Below are positions 12,291 to 23,782 of a stretch of DNA of 64,000 nucleotides, piece after piece. This stretch comes from Trichomonas vaginalis G3. Lineage: Eukaryota > Parabasalia > Trichomonadida > Trichomonadidae. Position 1 is the stretch's first letter, and every line of letters begins with the position of its first letter. The DNA lies in NCBI RefSeq assembly GCF_026262505.1, contig NC_067204.1, forward strand, positions 19,742,873 to 19,806,872. The letters run 5' to 3'. The notes beneath the pieces were generated by a model. That model was not told the DNA's origin and searched no databases. It saw only the letters and a program-made list of their open reading frames with translations. Made by a program: the position numbers and the translations under genes.

Positions 12291-12913
12291 ATTTTTACAT
12301 ATATTAAATGCTTCAGGTTGAAAAACAAAGACAAAACAGTAGCAGATACAAAAACCGTAGACTATATCTTTTACAAAATGCTGGTAGGGACTATTTCAGT
12401 ATGAAGAAATTTCATCCCGAGCATAATTTGACTATCCAATGCTTGGCTTCAAAATCCTTTCAGATGCAACGCAAATAGGATTTAGAAGAGTTTGTTTTCA
12501 AATAGAACTAACGCATTTATGTTCGCAGTATATTTTCATGGGGGCAGTTATGAAGGTTCTGATGGTCTAATAGACAAATTTGACGAAATGAGAATCTTTA
12601 CAGTTCGTTCAGACGAAAGTCTTGAGAAAACTCTAAATGACTTTCAAACTCAAATGAACAAATATTATTGGGAATTTCAAAAAAAATACGACTCTTTACT
12701 AAATGGAACATACTATCTGAAACTAGAATATGACAAGATGAACCTCCACCGTTTCATTTCAAAAGATTGAAATTACCCTCCAAGAGATACAGATTTATTT
12801 TGGGAAGTAGACAAACGTTCTTGGGCACAATTTTTCGGTTACTAAACCAGAACGAACCATTACCACCAGATGGTCATTTAAATTTATACTTCCACCAGCA
12901 GATTTGATGGTTT

Positions 12914-12917
12914 ATAG
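12914..12917. repeat. short target duplication of the foldback element, left
   Basis: ATAG precedes the insertion and recurs at 15042-15045. Copy D has a single ATAG at the matching place in its uninterrupted gene. Confidence 0.55.
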
Positions 12918-13271
12918 TATCATAAGACAAATGGTGGAAGTCGAACTCAAAATAAGAGTAAATTAGTTATTTGCCGACCCAAATATATTTACAAGGCAAA
13001 ATAATCATATTACATGTCAACCGATTATGCAGTATGTTTTGATAAAAAATTTTATCAAATATCATATTAAAAATTAACATCTATATCTATATCAATATCT
13101 ACACTATAAATTTTTTTACAATATCATAGATTTCAAAAAATATATTTTCAATTTTTAAATTAATTTATGGTTTCATCAAAATTGTTTTTATTAAAAAGCA
13201 TGGTTCACAATTTTTACGGTTTCTTTCCAAAAGTTATAAAAAGAGAGTCAATAAAAAATCAACGCGTTCAA

Positions 13272-13536
13272 AGAGAGGAATCAAAGAAATTGACGAAGTT
13301 CCAGAATTTTATTCAAACAATTCTTAATCAATTAACAAAAAACTATACCGAAACTTATCTTACCATCCAATCAAATCACATTACAATACGGAATAAACAT
13401 TTAATCTTTACCATTAAAATTATATTTATACGTTATTTAATTTTTTACGTCTAAGTTGAATAGGATAATAGCCGAAGATATAAAGTAACTATAGTTTACA
13501 AAGCTAAGGAACAAAATCAGCATTGAAACTAAAAAT
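13272..13536 (+). repeat. left internal arm of the foldback element
   Basis: Close inverted match to 14395-14655, with a spacer of about 860 bp. The arms could pair into a long hairpin. Confidence 0.7.
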
Positions 13537-14006
13537 GCTGAAATATTATAATAAATTGAAGAGAAATACTGTGATAGAATACCTAGTTATACTAGATACT
13601 ATTATAATATGAATTCATTTGTATTGAATATCGATAATAAAAGGAAGGGTATTATTATTGTCGTCTTGGCGTTTTATGACGACAATGCGAAAATTTTCAA
13701 AATTAATCAGGATTTTAAGCCAGATTAAGAGCTACTCATATATCATGCGTGTTTGCATACTATATACATAGATGGAATTGATGTTCTTCCTTTATTTAGG
13801 TACCGAAACATGCTTGAAAAATCTATTTTTTAGACGACAATGATAATTTTGTCACTTTTCCAGACGACAATAAAACATCCTCATAATAAAAAATCGATGA
13901 AATATTAAAATGAGAATAAATTAATAATGAGATTATAAATTAGAATTATTTCTCTTTTATTTAAAATAAAAACTTAGTTCTATTTAAATTCGATAAAGAA
14001 GTACGA

Positions 14007-14147
14007 AAAAGTTGTATTATACGTATGATGTTGCCCGATGTTTGGTAACACTATTGTAGAATATAAGCATATATGATAGAAAAGCAATATGCTTAATATC
14101 GAGTAATTCTAATTTTTTACGAAATTATTCAAATACGTTATTTTTTA
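14007..14147 (+). repeat. direct repeat unit 1 in the foldback element
   Basis: Nearly identical to 14270-14400. It lies in the loop between the inverted arms and is non-coding. Confidence 0.7.
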
Positions 14148-14269
14148 AAATGAAAAGATAAGCATACCATTATGCAGTAGTTTGCGCACATATACTATGC
14201 TGATGAAAGTTGGTCTCTAATTCGAAACTTGAGTCTGTCAAATTGACGTTCAAGTATTAAAAAGTTGTA

Positions 14270-14400
14270 TTTATACGTATGATGTTGCCGATGTTTGGTA
14301 ACACTATTGTAGAATATAAGCATATATGATAGAAAAGCAATATGCTTAATATCGAGTAATTCTAATTTTTTACGAAATTATTCAAATACGTTATTTTTTA
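14270..14400 (+). repeat. direct repeat unit 2 in the foldback element
   Basis: Nearly identical to 14007-14147. Its right end abuts the right internal arm. Confidence 0.7.
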
Positions 14401-14655
14401 GTTTCAATGCTGATTTGTTCCTTAGCTTGTAAACTATAGTTACTTTATATCTTCGGCTATTATCCTATTCAACTTAGACGTAAAAAATTAAATAACGTAT
14501 AAATATAATTTTAATGGTAAAAGATTAAATGTTTATTCCGTATGTAATGTGATTTGATTTGGATGGTAAGATAAGTTTCGGTATAGTTTTTGTTAATTGA
14601 TTAAGAATTGTTGAATAAAATTCTGGAACTTCGTCAATTTCTTTGATTCCCTCTT
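14395..14655 (-). repeat. right internal arm of the foldback element
   Basis: Inverted match to 13272-13536. Its minus strand has an open end-of-protein frame (EGIKEIDEVPEFY onward) that could be the tail of a transposase. Confidence 0.65.
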
Positions 14656-15409
14656 CCTCGCAATACAACTCCATATCATTAACTTGTATTTAAAGGCTTC
14701 CATATACAAAACTATATATAATGTTTGAAAGTTAAATCCAATCTTTTTCTATTTCTAAAAAAATTGAGACCTAAACACGAGATAGCTTTCAGAAAATTTT
14801 CAGGGACATTTTTAATCATTTTTTTTATTTATTGTAATATCTTTGTTATTAAATTTGAATTGTTTAATATTTGAATGTAAAGAATTGAATAGTAATAATT
14901 TTAGTTTTAATACATAGCTAATTGCTAAGCAAAATAATTAATTTATTGTAATTTTGACATGTAAACTAAATGGGAATTTAGCCGGCCAAATATATGTCAC
15001 TTTTTGACTTTACCTCACTTCCACCATTTCGTCTTATGACAATAGAAACGTGTTTGACCCTCAAAATGTTATGTGTCATGCAAGTTTCAGTTCAAGCAAC
15101 AATAGTTTTCTATGTATTGGTAAGGACTTTTATGACTTTGCTTCTAAATTCTACGAACCATCTAGTAACAGTTTCTCTGACTTTCAAGTTTGGTTCACAA
15201 CAAATGGTGTGCAACATATTATTCCATTGTACTATGACTTTTATCTCGAATTGTCTTTCATATATAACTACGGAAAAGTGCTGAAAAAGTATTGAATGTG
15301 AAGATATTAGAAAATAACATTTTTTCTAACATCGTAGAAAACTCATGAAAACAATTTATTTTTGACACTTTCACAAAAAACATAAAAAAGTGAAGTTAAA
15401 ATGAGATGT

Positions 15410-15775
15410 TTACTGAACTGGTTGGATGTCGCCTTCTGTAGTTATGTAGAATGGTTGACCAGAGAAGTGAAGGAGACCCTTGAGAATTTGGTTCATTCTT
15501 GGGAAAGGGTTCTCTCTGTTTGGAAGTAGTATCCAAGGACGTTTGGCAAAGAACTTTATAATGGCTTCCTTCTTTGCTTGCTTTATGTCGTCGTAGGCTG
15601 TCCCGTCTGGTATTTGAATTGGAATTCCAGTCAAAGTCTCGAGCTGAAGTGTAGACCTTCCCGTTATCCAACCGTTAACAAGCTTGCCTTTTACATTCTG
15701 CCTGAGGAAGTCTTTAACAAGCTCGTTAAGTTCAATGAGGTAAATTGCCTCGTCGGTAGGTTCGACCTCGACCAT
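15410..15775 (-). CDS. 121-aa conserved element protein (MVEVEP type), copy A
   Basis: Open frame of 121 residues with no family I recognise. It begins MVEVEPTDEAIYLIE and ends in GDIQPVQ. The middle carries IPIQIPDGTAYDDIK and a basic, proline-containing block (FFAKRPWILLPNRENP). It starts at the edge of the palindromic minisatellite and is divergent from the proline-rich gene at 16065, so the repeat lies between the two starts. Its codons (CTC, AAG, GAG, CTT) are richer in G and C than those of the capsid genes. Copies B and D have the same gene with clearly more residue changes than neighbouring genes show. Function is unknown. Confidence 0.7.
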   Translation of the reverse strand: MVEVEPTDEAIYLIELNELVKDFLRQNVKGKLVNGWITGRSTLQLETLTGIPIQIPDGTAYDDIKQAKKEAIIKFFAKRPWILLPNRENPFPRMNQILKGLLHFSGQPFYITTEGDIQPVQ

Positions 15776-16030
15776 TGCTACTGTCAGTAAAAGTACTGCT
15801 ACTGTCAGAAAAAGTACTGCTACTGTCAGTAAAAGTACTGCTAGTAGCAGTAAAAGTACTTTTTCTGACAGTAAAAAGGAAAATTTGAGAGGGTTTTCGA
15901 CGATAAAGTACTGCTACTGTCAGTAAAAGTACTGCTACTGTCAGTAAAAGTACTGCTACTGTCAGTAAAAGTACTGCTACTGTCAGAAAAAGTACTGCTA
16001 CTGTCAGTAAAAGTACTGCTAGTAGCAGAG
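15776..16030. repeat. palindromic 21-bp minisatellite, copy A
   Basis: About ten units of CAGTACTTTTACTGACAGTAG read on the minus strand, with one-base variants. Each junction forms the near-perfect palindrome CTGCTACTGACAGTAGCAG. Two blocks are separated by a spacer of about 40 bp containing AATTTGAGAGGGTTTTCGACG. The array fills the divergent promoter between 15775 and 16065. The same arrangement is at 42062-42340. Confidence 0.85.
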
Positions 16031-16064
16031 ATTTTTATCGTTGTGGTCCGACAGGACACAAACG

Positions 16065-16643
16065 AATGTCCGACGTCCCACCAACCGAGTCCATTCCAAA
16101 CCAGAGGAACCTAAAGAACCACAACAGTCTCCTCAGCAACCTCAGTTCCAGCAAGTACCTCCGAATTACTACCAATTTCCACCTCAAGGTTACTACCCAC
16201 CACAAGGCTTCCCGAACTACCCTCCTCAGCCTATGCCTTACTTCCCCAACCCTTGGTGTTCCAGCAAGCTCCACCCCAGCAATTCCAATTCCAATCTCAA
16301 TCGAAGAGAGACCAAGACTTCGAAGAAGGTCTGAACCGTTTACGCAAAGAGTATGCTACAGCTCCAATGGAAGATGACAGGCTTTCAGTCTCTTCCCTAA
16401 GGTCGACCAATTCGACTCGTACCACAGATTCGGTTCGTGACCGTGAAGACTACCTCAAGCAGTCTGAGAGACTCTTCATCTTACAGCCATTTACAGCTGG
16501 AGCTCTCAAGAACATGCGCAATTACGAAGGTCAGACACCAGCTGGAGACCGCAAAACAGACGTGCTTTACAAGAGCAGTCCAACTGGTCAAGACAAAGAC
16601 TGAGATAGTCGACTTCATTCTTGCAGCTTGCCCTTACAAGTAA
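16065..16643 (+). pseudogene. proline/glutamine-rich protein (MSDVPP type), copy A
   Basis: Counterpart of 41458-42027, which is open and described there. The proline-rich part differs in length between the copies (PEEPKEPQQ here, PEEPKAPAP in B). Broken. Confidence 0.65.
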
Positions 16644-16654
16644 AAAATAAACAA

Positions 16655-16869
16655 TTACGAATTAAACTTTTTACTCTTTCTTTTCTGAGTTGTTTGAGCT
16701 GGTTTCTCTTGTAGAAACCTTTCGTACTCTTCCATGGTCATGTAATTGCGAATTTGGTACGCAATTCCAGGTTCGTTGTTTTTGAACCTTATGTATGTAA
16801 CGCTTCCATCCTCCTCAGGGAAGTAAGCTGCTAACATCTGACAAGTTTTCTCGGTGACTCGGAGCTCAT
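16655..16869 (-). pseudogene. small protein (MSSESPRK type), copy A
   Basis: Counterpart of 41229-41429. The block DGSVTYIRFKNNEPGIAYQI is intact. It is convergent with the proline-rich gene, about 11 bases apart. Broken. Confidence 0.6.
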
Positions 16870-16910
16870 TAAAAATGTCACTTTTTAAACGTTAAGTTTT
16901 TAGTCTTATT

Positions 16911-17093
16911 TTACCCTTTGTTTGTCAAGGTAGTATTGGAGTGCAATTTCTCCAAATTCTCTGTGTCGGAGTTTTCAGCATTTTCCAAGGTGTACCTGGA
17001 GAACTCAAAGAAGTTGTCAAGAACATACTGTCATGCTGCTCTTCTGAGTTCGTCGGTATTTTGGAAGTGTTGCACCTTCGAGTCTTCGGACAT
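16911..17093 (-). pseudogene. small protein (MSEDSK type), copy A
   Basis: Counterpart of 40983-41177. Broken. The start is divergent from the membrane protein at 17138. Confidence 0.5.
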
Positions 17094-17137
17094 GAAAAAA
17101 TGACACTTTTTTCTATTAAACCGTTTTGGCATTTCTC

Positions 17138-17317
17138 ATGAGTGAGTATAGTTCTGCCGAACCATTGGAAGAGAAGAAGTACCCTTGCTGGCAAAAGACA
17201 AAAATAGTTGCCTTAGTTGTCATTGCAATTGTACTCGTAATTGAATTCATTGTACTTCTCTTCACGTACATAAAACTCAGCAATGGTATTTGCTTTAAGA
17301 AGCTACCATCTTACTAA
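17138..17317 (+). CDS. 59-aa single-pass membrane protein, copy A
   Basis: Short open frame with a hydrophilic N-terminus (MSEYSSAEPLEEKKYPCWQK), one strong membrane helix (IVALVVIAIVLVIEFIVLLF, about residues 23-42) and a short basic tail. An upstream in-frame methionine exists at 17126, but this start fits the gene's other copy better. It is convergent with the packaging ATPase, about 20 bases apart. It may be a minor virion membrane protein or an exit factor, but nothing in the sequence decides this. Confidence 0.65.
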   Translation: MSEYSSAEPLEEKKYPCWQKTKIVALVVIAIVLVIEFIVLLFTYIKLSNGICFKKLPSY

Positions 17318-17336
17318 GACTAAACACTTAGATTTT

Positions 17337-18213
17337 TCAAGCTTGACTTTTTACAATTTTGAACTTTGTTTGCGTAGATATGAATTCTGAAAGAAGTATG
17401 AGGGTCTTGTATGACTTTGTACTTCTCCATAGTTCATGTCTGTCAAACTTACCTGCCATGGACTCTTTCATAAGTTCCATGAAATCGTCTTCGGACAATC
17501 CGGGGAAAAGTATTATGTCAGTAAGTATTCTTTTAACATCCTTACTTAAACTCTTTGCTGTCTGTACACAAATGACAACTGAGATGTTAAAGTGTCTGAG
17601 CTTCTTAAGAATTCGACACATATCTTGTTCTCTGTTCTTTAACAAAGGATGAGAGGCAAAATCATCTAAAATAAGAAGACATCTATGAGGGTAAGTCTTC
17701 CAATCGTAAGATTGCAATTTCTTCGAAATGTATTCTATCTCTTTCTGTTTGTTTCTGAAGTGTTTTCTTCTCTAATATTCTCTGCATTTCCTCATTTGGG
17801 TCTTTAAACTTAGAATTATATACTCATTTATAGCATTATACTTCAAAACTCTTTCTTTGGTACTTCTTTATCCAATCTAACAACTCAGTATCCTTTATAC
17901 ATACTAACTTAGACTTCTTTATAAATATCTTTGAACGAATTGACGGTTTGGTCAAATTGACCAGAAGTCGAACAAATGACTACTAACTCATAGAATGGGT
18001 TCTTCTCATCTAGTTCTGTTGTTGTGCAGCCATTTTAAGATAAGTGAAAGTCTTACCCGACCCAGGTGGTGCAATTAGACCTGTTATACCATTCTGAGCA
18101 AATAAGAACTTGTCATGTATAGGCTTTATCTGAGCATTTTCTAACTTCCTCTTGTTCTTATTTAAAACATTCTCAAATTTTTTGTCAATGTCAGCAAACT
18201 TTTTTTCTAACAT
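17337..18213 (-). pseudogene. A32/FtsK-type packaging ATPase, copy A
   Basis: Counterpart of 39622-40497. Walker A (PPGSGKT) and Walker B (LLILDDF) are both visible. Broken. It is divergent from 18250 across a 36-base A/T spacer that is the same in copy B. Confidence 0.75.
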
Positions 18214-18249
18214 ATTTTTAGAAAAATTAAAATTTTTATCTTTTAGAAA

Positions 18250-18700
18250 ATGTCTAGCGATTTCGCTATCTATATTCGAGACAAGCTTTTCGACAGCAAA
18301 ACATCTGTCGACCATAAAATCTTACATAGTGTAAACAAGAAAGGTGAATTTGTTCTAAAGTTCTGTTTCTGGGAATATGACAAGAACCATAAAACATTAC
18401 AAAGAGCAGTCTTAAAATTTGTCAATGACAGACTTGTTGACAGAGATGACGCCGATTGGAAAGATGAAGTCCAACAAAAGTTCTTAGAATGCAAAGAAGA
18501 CACATGCGCTGTTCTTGAGATGAAATAGAAAACAGAATAGATGAGCTATTAAAGGACAAAGAACTTTTACATAAATATAGTTGCGCCAAATTTGACATAA
18601 CTCCACCAGAAAAGAAGAAGAGAGAAAAGAAAGAAAAGAAAGTAGAAGAAGAGAAGAAAGAACCTGAACCAGTTCCAGAGAAAAAAGAAATTTGAATGTA
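18250..18700 (+). pseudogene. 150-aa protein with lysine/glutamate tail (MSSDF type), copy A
   Basis: Counterpart of 39133-39585. The N-terminal domain is nearly identical, and the tail is rich in KKREKKEKK-type blocks. Broken. Confidence 0.65.
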
Positions 18701-18717
18701 AAAATAAAATTTTATTT

Positions 18718-19135
18718 TTAGAACATTTCTGGGTCAATGTCAATTTCTCTTCTTCTTTAGGAGTAAACACTGCTTAGACTCTAAAATCTTTTTACCCAAT
18801 TTACCTTGAACTTCTACAACTTTAGACTCATAATATTCATAGTCGTCTGTCTTCTTTGGTTCATAAGGTATAACAAGTTTGTATGCTTTGCCTTCTTTAA
18901 GGTTTGAGAACCTTCTGTCAAAACTTTCTTTGACTGTCAACATACCGTCAATGTATAAGTCTTCAAAAGTTGCACCACTTTTTCTAACAACAGCAAACTT
19001 AACTGGTGCAATGTTCCAAATTTTGTCAAATGTAGACTTTTCAAAATTGTAGAAGTAAACATTCAAATATGCGAATGGAGCTAACTTATCTTTGACTTCT
19101 GTCATGTACTTATTTACTGAGATGAATTTTGCCAT
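18718..19135 (-). pseudogene. 139-aa protein (MAKFIS type), copy A
   Basis: Counterpart of 38697-39116. The two proteins differ at roughly one residue in seven, while genes on either side are close to identical. Broken near its end. Confidence 0.65.
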
Positions 19136-19171
19136 CTTTTTCTATCGGATAAAAAATATTTTTTTTAAAAT

Positions 19172-20406
19172 TTACTCAGAAAAAATTTTCTTTGTATATA
19201 CACCATTCTGAACATCTAAAAGACTTTTGACATTTGCCAAGAATGTACGTTTAGAAGCTGCCATATAACCATATTCTTGACAATATTGTTTATACGAATC
19301 GTATAATGACCTTTCATCTAAACACTCAAAGTCGCTTTCTTCTATGAACAGTTCATATACACTCTTGTTTGCTTCTAACAATGTTTGTCTCTCTTCGGTA
19401 TGTGGAATTTGTCTTGGATTGAACTTAGAAATATCTAATGTCATAAAGTATGAGAACAAGTGGTTGTAAAAGTCAGATGTCAAAGTTTCTGCTAAGTCGT
19501 CAAAATATTCTGTATCTTGCATATGAGAATCTGACGTTCTGACAACTACATATCTTCTGTCAGAACTTTCTAACTTCATCGGAACAGCATTGTTTGAAAC
19601 CATAATGAAGTTTGCAACATTCTCACAAACTCTTGAGTCTTTATACTTTCTTTCAACAACTCCAACTTTATCTGTTATAAGACTCTTCAAAGCATCTGAG
19701 TTTAAAACTTTTGTTGTATCTATACTTTGAAGTTCATTGCAAACTATAAGTTTCATATTCTCTATTGAGGAGTTAAACTTGCCACAGATGTTTTCTAAGT
19801 TTGTCATATTCGGATTCGAATAACCTTCTAACAGTTTGCACAAAATATCTGTAAAGAATGTGTTCTTACCTGTTCCTTGTTTTCCAATTATAATGAGAGC
19901 AGTTTCATTCTTAGCACTTGGATGTTGTAAGATGTTTGCAAACCAACATAAGATATACTCATAAACCTTTTCGTTTCCATTGCATATAATTTCTTTGACA
20001 TGGTCTAACCAAGCTTCTATAATATTTTCTTTCCATTCTACTTGTTCATATTTATATCCAGTGAAGATAGAATAGAAGTTTGGAGAAGGTGTATAGAACT
20101 TTATACTCGAACTGAAAAATCTTCTAACTTTGACAATAAGATATCCCAAGCATCTAACATCTTCATGCCAACTTGTACGACTTTTATTTTCTTAAGTTTC
20201 TGTCTACATTCTTGTTCAGACACTATTGTTGCTCTTGGTTTGTTAAAGACAACATCACATTCTTTCATGACATAACATTCTGGGGCAGAGTCAACATAAA
20301 TGACTAAACGTTTCAAATTCTCGACTGCTTTGTTATAGTCTCTAAATGGACACATATTTCTGAATGCTTGGAAGTCATAAAAATCTGAAACATCTATTCT
20401 GTACAT
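19172..20406 (-). pseudogene. SF3 (D5-like) replicative helicase, copy A
   Basis: Counterpart of 37426-38660, nearly identical, with Walker A (GKQGTGKN), Walker B (LIVCNEL) and motif C (FIMVSNN). Broken. The A-rich leader TTTTTATAAAA directly precedes the start. Confidence 0.8.
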
Positions 20407-20435
20407 TTTTATAAAAATAAAAAAATAATATTTTT

Positions 20436-21232
20436 TTATTCTTGACTTTGTTGTTCCATTTGTTGCATTTGTTGTTCTTGAGCTATTTGTTGTTGAAGTT
20501 GTTCTTGTAATACAATACTTTCCAGTTGCATCTTCCAATTCGAAACTTTCTGCCGTCATTGACAAATACATAGGACATAAAAGTTTTACAGGAACAAAGT
20601 TTGCGTCAACTAATGTCAACGTTATACTTGCCAAAGTGTTTGAGTTCACTAAGGTTGAAAATTCTGCATTCGAATGAACAATAGGCAAACCAGCAGAGAA
20701 AGTATTGTTTATACGCATAAGTATCTTTTGGTCATAATAGTTTCTGTCGACATTCGAATAACACTTTGAACCTAAGTTTGAAACAATATATAAGATTGGT
20801 GTGCTTAATGTCAATGGAATAGACATTCCTTGTATGACACCTTTTCCTGTTATAGGAAACTGTTGGTAGTAAAAACCAGAAATAAGTTTTGTATTATAGC
20901 TCATATCGTTTATAGTAAACTCAGTCGGACATCCAAACATAATGAAACCTGCTCTAGTTGCAGCACATGTTACACCCGTCCTTAAAGTATTAAATAAGTC
21001 AACAAAACCTGTTGGTGGTATATCTGAGTAAGTATCTTCAAAGGAGTATTTTTTACCATTCACAACAATAAAGTCTTCTGGTGTCAAAAGAGCAAAAACA
21101 GGCTTTAGTCGTCATTGTGTTTAAGGTTAGTTTACAATATCGTCCTTGAGGACTTTGTAAGTTTGTTGTTATAGAATTATATGACTCAGGGTTTTTAGTC
21201 GTAATAGTATAAACCATTATGTCTTCTGCCAT
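20436..21232 (-). pseudogene. penton-like minor capsid protein candidate, copy A
   Basis: Counterpart of 36601-37395. The beta-rich body and a short glutamine-rich tail are recognisable. Broken. Here it follows the 192-aa gene directly, because this copy lacks the 76-aa gene found at 36359 in copy B. Confidence 0.5.
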
Positions 21233-21236
21233 TTAC

Positions 21237-21812
21237 TTAGCAAATAAACTTTAATGAAATGTTGTGGTCGTCAAATATTTTTTATACGTCTGGGAAACTA
21301 TATTTTAAGTTCAACGTTTCACCTCCTTTCATAACGTATATCTTGTCAATGGCATTATATGAAACACCCACAGCAACTAATGTCGGGTTCTATTTCTTTG
21401 ATGTTTATATCGTCTGCCTCTGTCAAAAGTTTCAATAGTTCTTTCAAACTTCATGAGGTGCAATGACATATGAGTTCACTTTTACAGGGTTGTGTTCGAC
21501 CAAGTTTAACATTATACTTAAAGCTTGACAAATCTTCTCCTGAGTTTGAAGTTTTGTCTTTCAGTTGTTGGTAGTCGTTTCGAATATCTGCAACAGAACT
21601 TAAGTCTCTGCTAACTTCAGGATATGTTGGTTCTTTTACAGGAACAATTGTTATACATTTTCGTCTTCGTATGGTTTCCCCACTTCAACATCTCTGTCTT
21701 TGACATTGACAACAACACTTTGACTGTTTGTTGAGTTGGTGAATTTAACTTCACATCTGCCACCGCATTAAACCTTTTGAAACACTTACGCTTCTATTTT
21801 CGGAAATGACAT
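21237..21812 (-). pseudogene. 192-aa protein (MSFPKN type), copy A
   Basis: Counterpart of the open gene 35774-36352. Broken. Its start is 18 bases from the divergent start at 21831. Confidence 0.6.
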
Positions 21813-21830
21813 TTTACTTAGAATAAAAAG

Positions 21831-22063
21831 ATGGACGTATTCGGATATCTTATTGAATTGAAGCAGAACAAAGTTTACTCACAAACAATACAAATACATT
21901 GACAGAATAGTTCTTTACACAAACAATGGAAAATGTTATAGAATAGCAATATTTGCTGAACCAAAATATTTTCATAAAGCAAAGAAAGTTGGTATAACTG
22001 AAATGGTGAAAGTTCTTGAAGCAGACAAAAAATATAACTTCAAAACTGACCGATATTTCTAAA
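21831..22063 (+). pseudogene. 76-aa protein (MDVFGY type), copy A
   Basis: Counterpart of 35525-35755. Broken. It is convergent with the major capsid gene. Confidence 0.55.
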
Positions 22064-22141
22064 GGTAAGTTTATAATACAATATTATGTCAAAACTGGCG
22101 TACTGTCAATATTTGACGAGAGAAGTCAGTTCAAGAACAAC

Positions 22142-23749
22142 TTACTGACCTGCTGCCAAAATCTGCTCGATGGAAGCTGTCGTTATGCCAATCTGAGGAG
22201 CCCAGCAGGTTTCTTCGAACGAATCTTCAAAAAGAGCATCTTCCGTGAAAAGTGCTATTGGTTTTGTAAACTTCTTTGCTCTCAATTCATCTGGACCGTC
22301 TCTGTCACCAGTATATTGTATTTGTACAGTACCAACAGTTGAAATACCACCCATAAAGTCTTCTGAGTCAGCAAATGGAATGCCAAGCCAAAAGTTTGAA
22401 CGGTCTCCATTTGTATATTGAGTTTTTGACCTCCTGTATAGAGTCCATACTTTCACATATGGCATAATAGAACTTTGCATTTCAGGTTAATGGTTGTTGT
22501 GAAGTTGTTGTTAAAGTTCATAGCATCTAATGTCAAGTTGTATGACCTCATATCCTCAACTGTAGAATATTCTTCTCTTGGATAATATTTGCCATCTATG
22601 TTTATATGATATTTAATACCAGGGTTGTAGAAACAAGAATAGTCATTTATGTTCGTCTGAACAGTACAAACATAGTATCTGCATGTTTATTGCAGTTATT
22701 AAAGCAATATCTGTTCTTGCACCTGGGTCAGCACTTTGGTTTCCAACTTCACCTGCAAAGTCTTTGACAGATATTTGGTGTATAGGGAACATAAGTGGAA
22801 CTGCAATATATTTGGCAGCTAAAGCATTTGAAATATCTGGGTCCAACATATAGACTGCAAGTCTGCTTTCTATTCTCTTGCATTCAAACTGTTCGCATGT
22901 GAACTTAACTGGGTCCCAAGCATCTCCAGCAGCATTAAAATAACAGTTTACTTCAGTGTTGAGGTTTGAGAAACCAAAGTCTAAGTCAACTTTGTCTTTG
23001 CAAAATTCGGCGAATGACGTTTTATTTGTTCCCTTTACGTCTGTAATAGTGAATGGGTCTTGTGTTGGTGCAATGACTAAGTTATTTTTGCTTGGAGTAA
23101 GTTCGATAGAAATTTTTCCTGCCCAGTTTGGCAAGTATCTTAAAAACCTGAAGATGAGGAAAGATGACAAAGGAACTCTAAGTTTCAGTTTTACTTTGGT
23201 TACTGCTGCTGCAGTTTGTCCAGAAAGGTCAACATAAACTCCTGGAACGTTAGGGTCAAGTCTTCTTATTTTCTCAATAGTTGCATACTGGTCTGTTTGT
23301 TCTCTAGCTTGTGGTTGTACTGAGTTTCTCAAAGCGAACCATTCATAGTTTGCCCATGTTACTGTTTGAACTAAGTCAGAGTTAGAATATATCTTATATC
23401 CCATAAAAACTTCTGGAGCATATTGGTATCCGACATAGAAAATTCCATTGCAACCTTTCTTGTCAGACAACTTGGCAGAAGGTTTTATTTCAATGTCTTG
23501 TTCCACGTATAAGAATGAGTTGTCAATAGAAATAATATGAAACCTGTCGCAAGCAATATCTACTGTTGTTGAAGAACCTTCTCCAAACTCACCTACGTTT
23601 CCATAAGAAACACAGCAGTTGTATATTCGTAAGTTCCAGGAACTATTTCTGACCTTCTAATGGCATTGTCGCATTCGTTATACCATTCGGAAACATTTCC
23701 GTTCATGGCATCCAAAAACTGTTGGCGTTATATTCTGAGCGGCGTACAT
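22142..23749 (-). pseudogene. major capsid protein, copy A
   Basis: About 530 codons long, like the counterpart at 33849-35443. Long blocks are open, including LPNWAGKISIELTPSKNN, a stretch of the kind seen in double-jelly-roll capsid proteins of Polintons and adenovirus-like lineages. The position beside penton, helicase and ATPase genes agrees. Broken in a few places. Confidence 0.7.
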
Positions 23750-23782
23750 TTCATATGGGTAAAAATATTAGAATAGTTGGAT

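Larger units (their letters stand above)
12918..15041. mobile_element. foldback DNA element inserted in copy A
   Basis: A 2,124-bp insertion absent from copy D. Its ends are inverted repeats: TATCATAAGACAAATGGTGG on the left and, read on the other strand, TGTCATAAGACGAAATGGTG on the right. Internal arms at 13272-13536 and 14395-14655 are also inverted copies, and the middle holds a direct repeat of about 130 bp (14007-14147 and 14270-14400). Read inward, each arm contains what looks like the same protein C-terminus: the right arm, minus strand, ends in SNHITYGINI and a stop. Both halves may therefore carry the end of a former transposase gene. No full transposase is present. The ends resemble those of the insertion at 588-1822. 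Confidence 0.7.
12308..15295 (+). pseudogene. 286-aa protein (MLRV family), copy A, split by an insertion
   Basis: Counterpart of 62810-63670. The gene lies on both sides of the inserted element at 12918-15041. The stretch around 12490-12770 and the part after the insertion are almost identical to copy D, unlike the noisy sequence upstream. Confidence 0.75.

Noticed and set aside
15841-16059. Serine/threonine repeat protein (DSSSTFT units)
   Set aside because: It is the translation of the palindromic minisatellite between two divergent genes. A 21-bp unit stays in frame by chance.
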